DNA of 7,094 bases from Anaerolineae bacterium CG2_30_58_95. GTDB taxonomy: Bacteria > Chloroflexota > Anaerolineae > Anaerolineales > Villigracilaceae. A program made the position numbers and the translations under genes. Below are positions 6,020 through 7,094 of the stretch, piece by piece; position 1 is the first letter of the stretch, and each line of letters opens with the position of its first letter. The stretch spans positions 1 through 7,094 of the forward strand of contig MNXK01000187.1 in assembly GCA_001872165.1 (NCBI GenBank), written 5' to 3'. The notes beneath the pieces are model-generated. The model saw nothing but the letters and a program-made list of their open reading frames with translations. It had not been told where the DNA came from and did no database searches.

Positions 6020-6033
6020 TGCCTTCAGAAAGG

Positions 6034-6086
6034 AACCCCCATATATGGCGGTAAGAGTTAGTTAAAACCCCTATATATGGCGGCAA
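6034..6086 (+). repeat. Direct repeats, probable arm-type recombinase sites
   Basis: Two 21-base copies, 6034-6054 and 6066-6086 (spacing 32 bases, roughly three helical turns), differ at two positions. Their cores are CCCCCATATATGGCGG and CCCCTATATATGGCGG. A shorter relative, CTATATGG, occurs at 6092-6099. They lie between the integrase stop and the tRNA fragment, where integrase arm sites are usually found, and so probably bind its N-terminal domain. Confidence 0.6.
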
Positions 6087-6122
6087 TAGAACTATATGGA
6101 AGCAGTGGAAATATCCGGGAAC

Positions 6123-6166
6123 GACTCTTAATCAATCGGTTCGGGGTTCAAGTCCCCGGGCGGTCA
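6123..6166 (+). tRNA. 3' part of tRNA-Lys(CTT): attachment site at the right end of the element
   Basis: From the anticodon loop onward this is a good tRNA. Loop CTCTTAA (6125-6131) carries anticodon CTT (6127-6129). The 3' anticodon strand is TCAAT, the variable loop CGGTT, and the T arm CGGGG-TTCAAGT-CCCCG (6142-6158). The acceptor strand is GGCGGTC with discriminator A at 6166. The D arm and 5' acceptor strand (expected GACCGCC) are missing, and the bases before the loop do not pair with TCAAT beyond about two positions. Homology therefore begins around 6123, which approximates the crossover end. CCA is not encoded. It is a displaced 3' half, not a working tRNA. Confidence 0.85.
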
Positions 6167-6167
6167 C

Positions 6168-6198
6168 AAAAGCCCCCGTTCGGGGGTTTTGCTTTTTT
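6168..6198 (+). terminator. Rho-independent terminator of the original tRNA-Lys gene
   Basis: CCCCC (6173-6177), loop GTTC, GGGGG (6182-6186), with flanking AAAA/TTTT extending the stem and a second T run at 6193-6198. It directly follows the tRNA fragment and now also ends transcripts leaving the element from the integrase. Confidence 0.88.
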
Positions 6199-6212
6199 GC
6201 CGGCAATTCGCA

Positions 6213-6221
6213 TGGTATAAT
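6213..6221 (+). promoter_or_regulatory. Promoter of tRNA-Ser
   Basis: TGG-TATAAT is an extended -10 (TATAAT at 6216-6221). The -35 position (6193-6198) is only a T run shared with the preceding terminator. Initiation is expected near 6228, about 23 bases before the tRNA. Confidence 0.6.
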
Positions 6222-6250
6222 TTGCCCCGCTCCGAAGGATGGAGCGCACT

Positions 6251-6340
6251 GGAGAGGTCGCGTAGTCTGGCCTAGCGCGCACGCCTGGAGAGCGTGTTTC
6301 CCGAAAGGGAACGCGGGTTCGAATCCCGCCCTCTCCGCCA
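6251..6340 (+). tRNA. tRNA-Ser (anticodon GGA)
   Basis: 90 bases with encoded CCA (6338-6340). Acceptor strands GGAGAGG (6251-6257) and CCTCTCC (6330-6336) pair fully. The anticodon arm is CACGC-CTGGAGA-GCGTG with GGA at 6287-6289. A long variable arm, TTCCCGAAAGGGAA, identifies a class II tRNA, and the T loop is TTCGAAT. It reads serine codons TCC and TCT, and appears intact and outside the element. Confidence 0.97.
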
Positions 6341-6343
6341 GAA

Positions 6344-6373
6344 AAGCCCTCCCGTTTGGTTGCGGGAGGGCTT
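6344..6373. terminator. Hairpin shared by tRNA-Ser and the convergent cytochrome gene
   Basis: AAGCCCTCCCG (6344-6354) and CGGGAGGGCTT (6363-6373) form an 11-pair stem around an eight-base loop. On the minus strand it continues into TTTTC, a usable terminator for the cytochrome gene. On the plus strand the T tract is short. Confidence 0.75.
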
Positions 6374-6383
6374 CACTATTAGA

Positions 6384-6698
6384 TCATGGATAGGTCTGCG
6401 CCAGGTAATCAACCAGCGTCTGCTTTTCCTGTGCATTGAGCTGCGCGCCGTTGCCAACCATCTTCTCAACCGTGGCCGTCCATTGGTCAGTAGTTTTATG
6501 CGCCGAGGTGACCCGGTCCAGGTTATGGCAAACCGTGCAGCGTTCCTGCAGGAGCGCCTGGCCGTCGAGCGTGGTCGTGGCGGGTTGACCGCCGGTAGAG
6601 GCGGCGGGAGTCTGGCTCGTTCCGCAGGCCGCCAGGAACGCTCCTACCAATAGAACCAGGAGCAGGATGCTGATAAGGGAAGTGGTGCGTTTGTTCAT
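6384..6698 (-). CDS. Small c-type cytochrome lipoprotein
   Basis: 104 residues from ATG 6698, chosen over an ATG ten codons upstream because GGAG stands just before it and the signal peptide then starts properly (MNKR, then a hydrophobic run). Residues 6-24 are the signal core. The lipobox L22-A23-A24-C25 predicts lipid attachment on the outer face of the membrane. A Ser/Thr/Ala/Gln linker follows. C54-T-V-C57-H58 is the covalent haem c site, and M80 in WTATVEKMV is the likely sixth ligand. The C-terminal helix (EKQTLVDYLAQTY) closes a single-haem fold. It would carry electrons at the membrane surface; its partner is not in view. A chromosomal gene ending at the hairpin it shares with tRNA-Ser. 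Confidence 0.9.
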   Translation of the reverse strand: MNKRTTSLISILLLVLLVGAFLAACGTSQTPAASTGGQPATTTLDGQALLQERCTVCHNLDRVTSAHKTTDQWTATVEKMVGNGAQLNAQEKQTLVDYLAQTYP

Positions 6699-6735
6699 TT
6701 TTTTTCTCCATATCTGAATTGCGGACAATTCTACC

Positions 6736-7094
6736 TCAAATAACCGTAAATATACTAATGAATTTCCCCTTCTCCTTGGTTTGCGTTCTCAACGCCATCA
6801 ACTTTTGCGCGGACTGTTCGTCGGGCGGACCGGTCAGGAATGCAATGTTGAGCGCCGCTGCCCCATTGAGTGCGGCTTGCCGGAAAGGTTTGTAATCCGC
6901 AATGGCGGCTAATTCGGCCTCGGAGCGGATAAACGTGGCGACGTCGTACCCCAAGGCTTCTCGCAACTTGGACTCGATCATTCTTTCCAGAATTTCGACA
7001 TCTTCCGTTGTTGCTTGAAAGACGACATTGCCGCTCGCAATGAAAGTCTCGACGCTGGAAAAGCCGAGCGACTCGAAAAGCTGGCGCAGGTAAT
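6736..7094 (-). CDS. DUF1697 family protein, N-terminus cut by window edge, C-terminus short
   Basis: 118 codons and a stop are visible; the start lies beyond the right edge. The opening YLRQLFESLGF then VETFIASGNVVF is the hallmark of DUF1697 proteins, followed by a helix (EILERMIESKLREALGYDV) and FIRSEAELAAIADYKPF. The biochemical role of the family is unknown to me. Most members have about 175-185 residues and end with a conserved segment containing HV-x-G-x-E-x-Y and later Arg/Ser-rich motifs. Here the frame ends soon after LMALRTQT with KEKGKFISIFTVI, so roughly 50 C-terminal residues are absent. Only 37 bases separate the stop from the cytochrome start codon. The gene may be a truncated, possibly inactive copy. 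Confidence 0.78.
   Translation of the reverse strand, partial: YLRQLFESLGFSSVETFIASGNVVFQATTEDVEILERMIESKLREALGYDVATFIRSEAELAAIADYKPFRQAALNGAAALNIAFLTGPPDEQSAQKLMALRTQTKEKGKFISIFTVI

Larger units (their letters stand above)
1..6166. mobile_element. Right part of an integrative element inserted in a tRNA-Lys gene (left end outside window)
   Basis: Seen: an excisionase-like gene and a tyrosine integrase lie just before a 3'-terminal piece of a tRNA-Lys(CTT) gene that has no matching 5' half. This is the usual trace of site-specific integration into a tRNA gene, with the displaced 3' half marking one element end. No intact tRNA-Lys or second copy of the fragment occurs in the window, so the other end must lie left of position 1. 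Contents, left to right: type I methylase start, decayed gene, polymerase operon, excisionase, integrase. Inferred: everything from 1 to 6166 is element DNA and the methylase is cargo. If the tRNA fragment were a relic of an older, unrelated insertion, the leftward extent would be uncertain. Confidence 0.65.

Noticed and set aside
6040..6166. A complete tRNA-Lys gene
   Set aside because: No 5' acceptor strand GACCGCC or D arm occurs upstream, and the 5' anticodon strand does not pair with TCAAT.
1..7094. CRISPR array or insertion sequence
   Set aside because: No regularly spaced repeats with spacers, no transposase, and no terminal inverted repeats with target duplication were seen.

Overview
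The window shows the right-hand part of an integrative genomic element and the chromosome next to it. GC content is moderate to high. The gene set (a B-family polymerase in an operon with a RecA-fold protein, a type I methylase, a c-type cytochrome lipoprotein, a DUF1697 protein) would fit a Chloroflexota bacterium of the Anaerolineae type. That placement is an impression from gene content, not a demonstrated assignment.

Layout. Positions 1-164 (minus strand) hold the start of a type I restriction-modification methylase gene, hsdM, which runs off the left edge. Positions 165-845 contain no intact gene. On the minus strand they carry what looks like a decayed gene (two frame changes and one stop) whose last part reads in frame into hsdM. 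On the plus strand they carry a promoter-like sequence with three inverted repeats behind it. From 849 a consensus sigma-70 promoter drives a three-gene operon with overlapping stop and start codons: a LuxR-type HTH fused to a RecA/Rad51-like domain that lacks the Walker A lysine (887-1810), an 87-residue helical protein (1810-2073), and a 772-residue divergent family B DNA polymerase (2070-4388). A second consensus promoter (4446-4474) drives an excisionase-like HTH gene (4503-4706), followed by a tyrosine integrase (4877-6019). Short direct repeats and the 3' part of a tRNA-Lys(CTT) gene (6123-6166), with that tRNA's own terminator, mark the right end of the element. The flanking chromosome follows: a complete tRNA-Ser(GGA), a small cytochrome c lipoprotein gene, and a C-terminally shortened DUF1697 gene cut by the right edge.

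How the parts may work together. Both element promoters have exact TTGACA and TATAAT boxes 17 bases apart, and each spacer holds a GAAC-N4-GTTC palindrome, the form of the Gram-positive type LexA (DinR) box. The polymerase resembles the archaeal PolB2/Dpo2 group: its proofreading motifs have decayed and polymerase motif C is altered. Its partner resembles a RecA paralogue. The working hypothesis is a mobile, damage-inducible translesion or mutagenesis cassette, analogous in logic to the LexA-controlled ImuA-ImuB-DnaE2 system but built on a PolB2-type enzyme. Its control is shared with the excisionase, so DNA damage could trigger both error-prone synthesis and element excision. The sequence directly shows the promoters, palindromes, operon structure and motif changes. 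The function is inferred.
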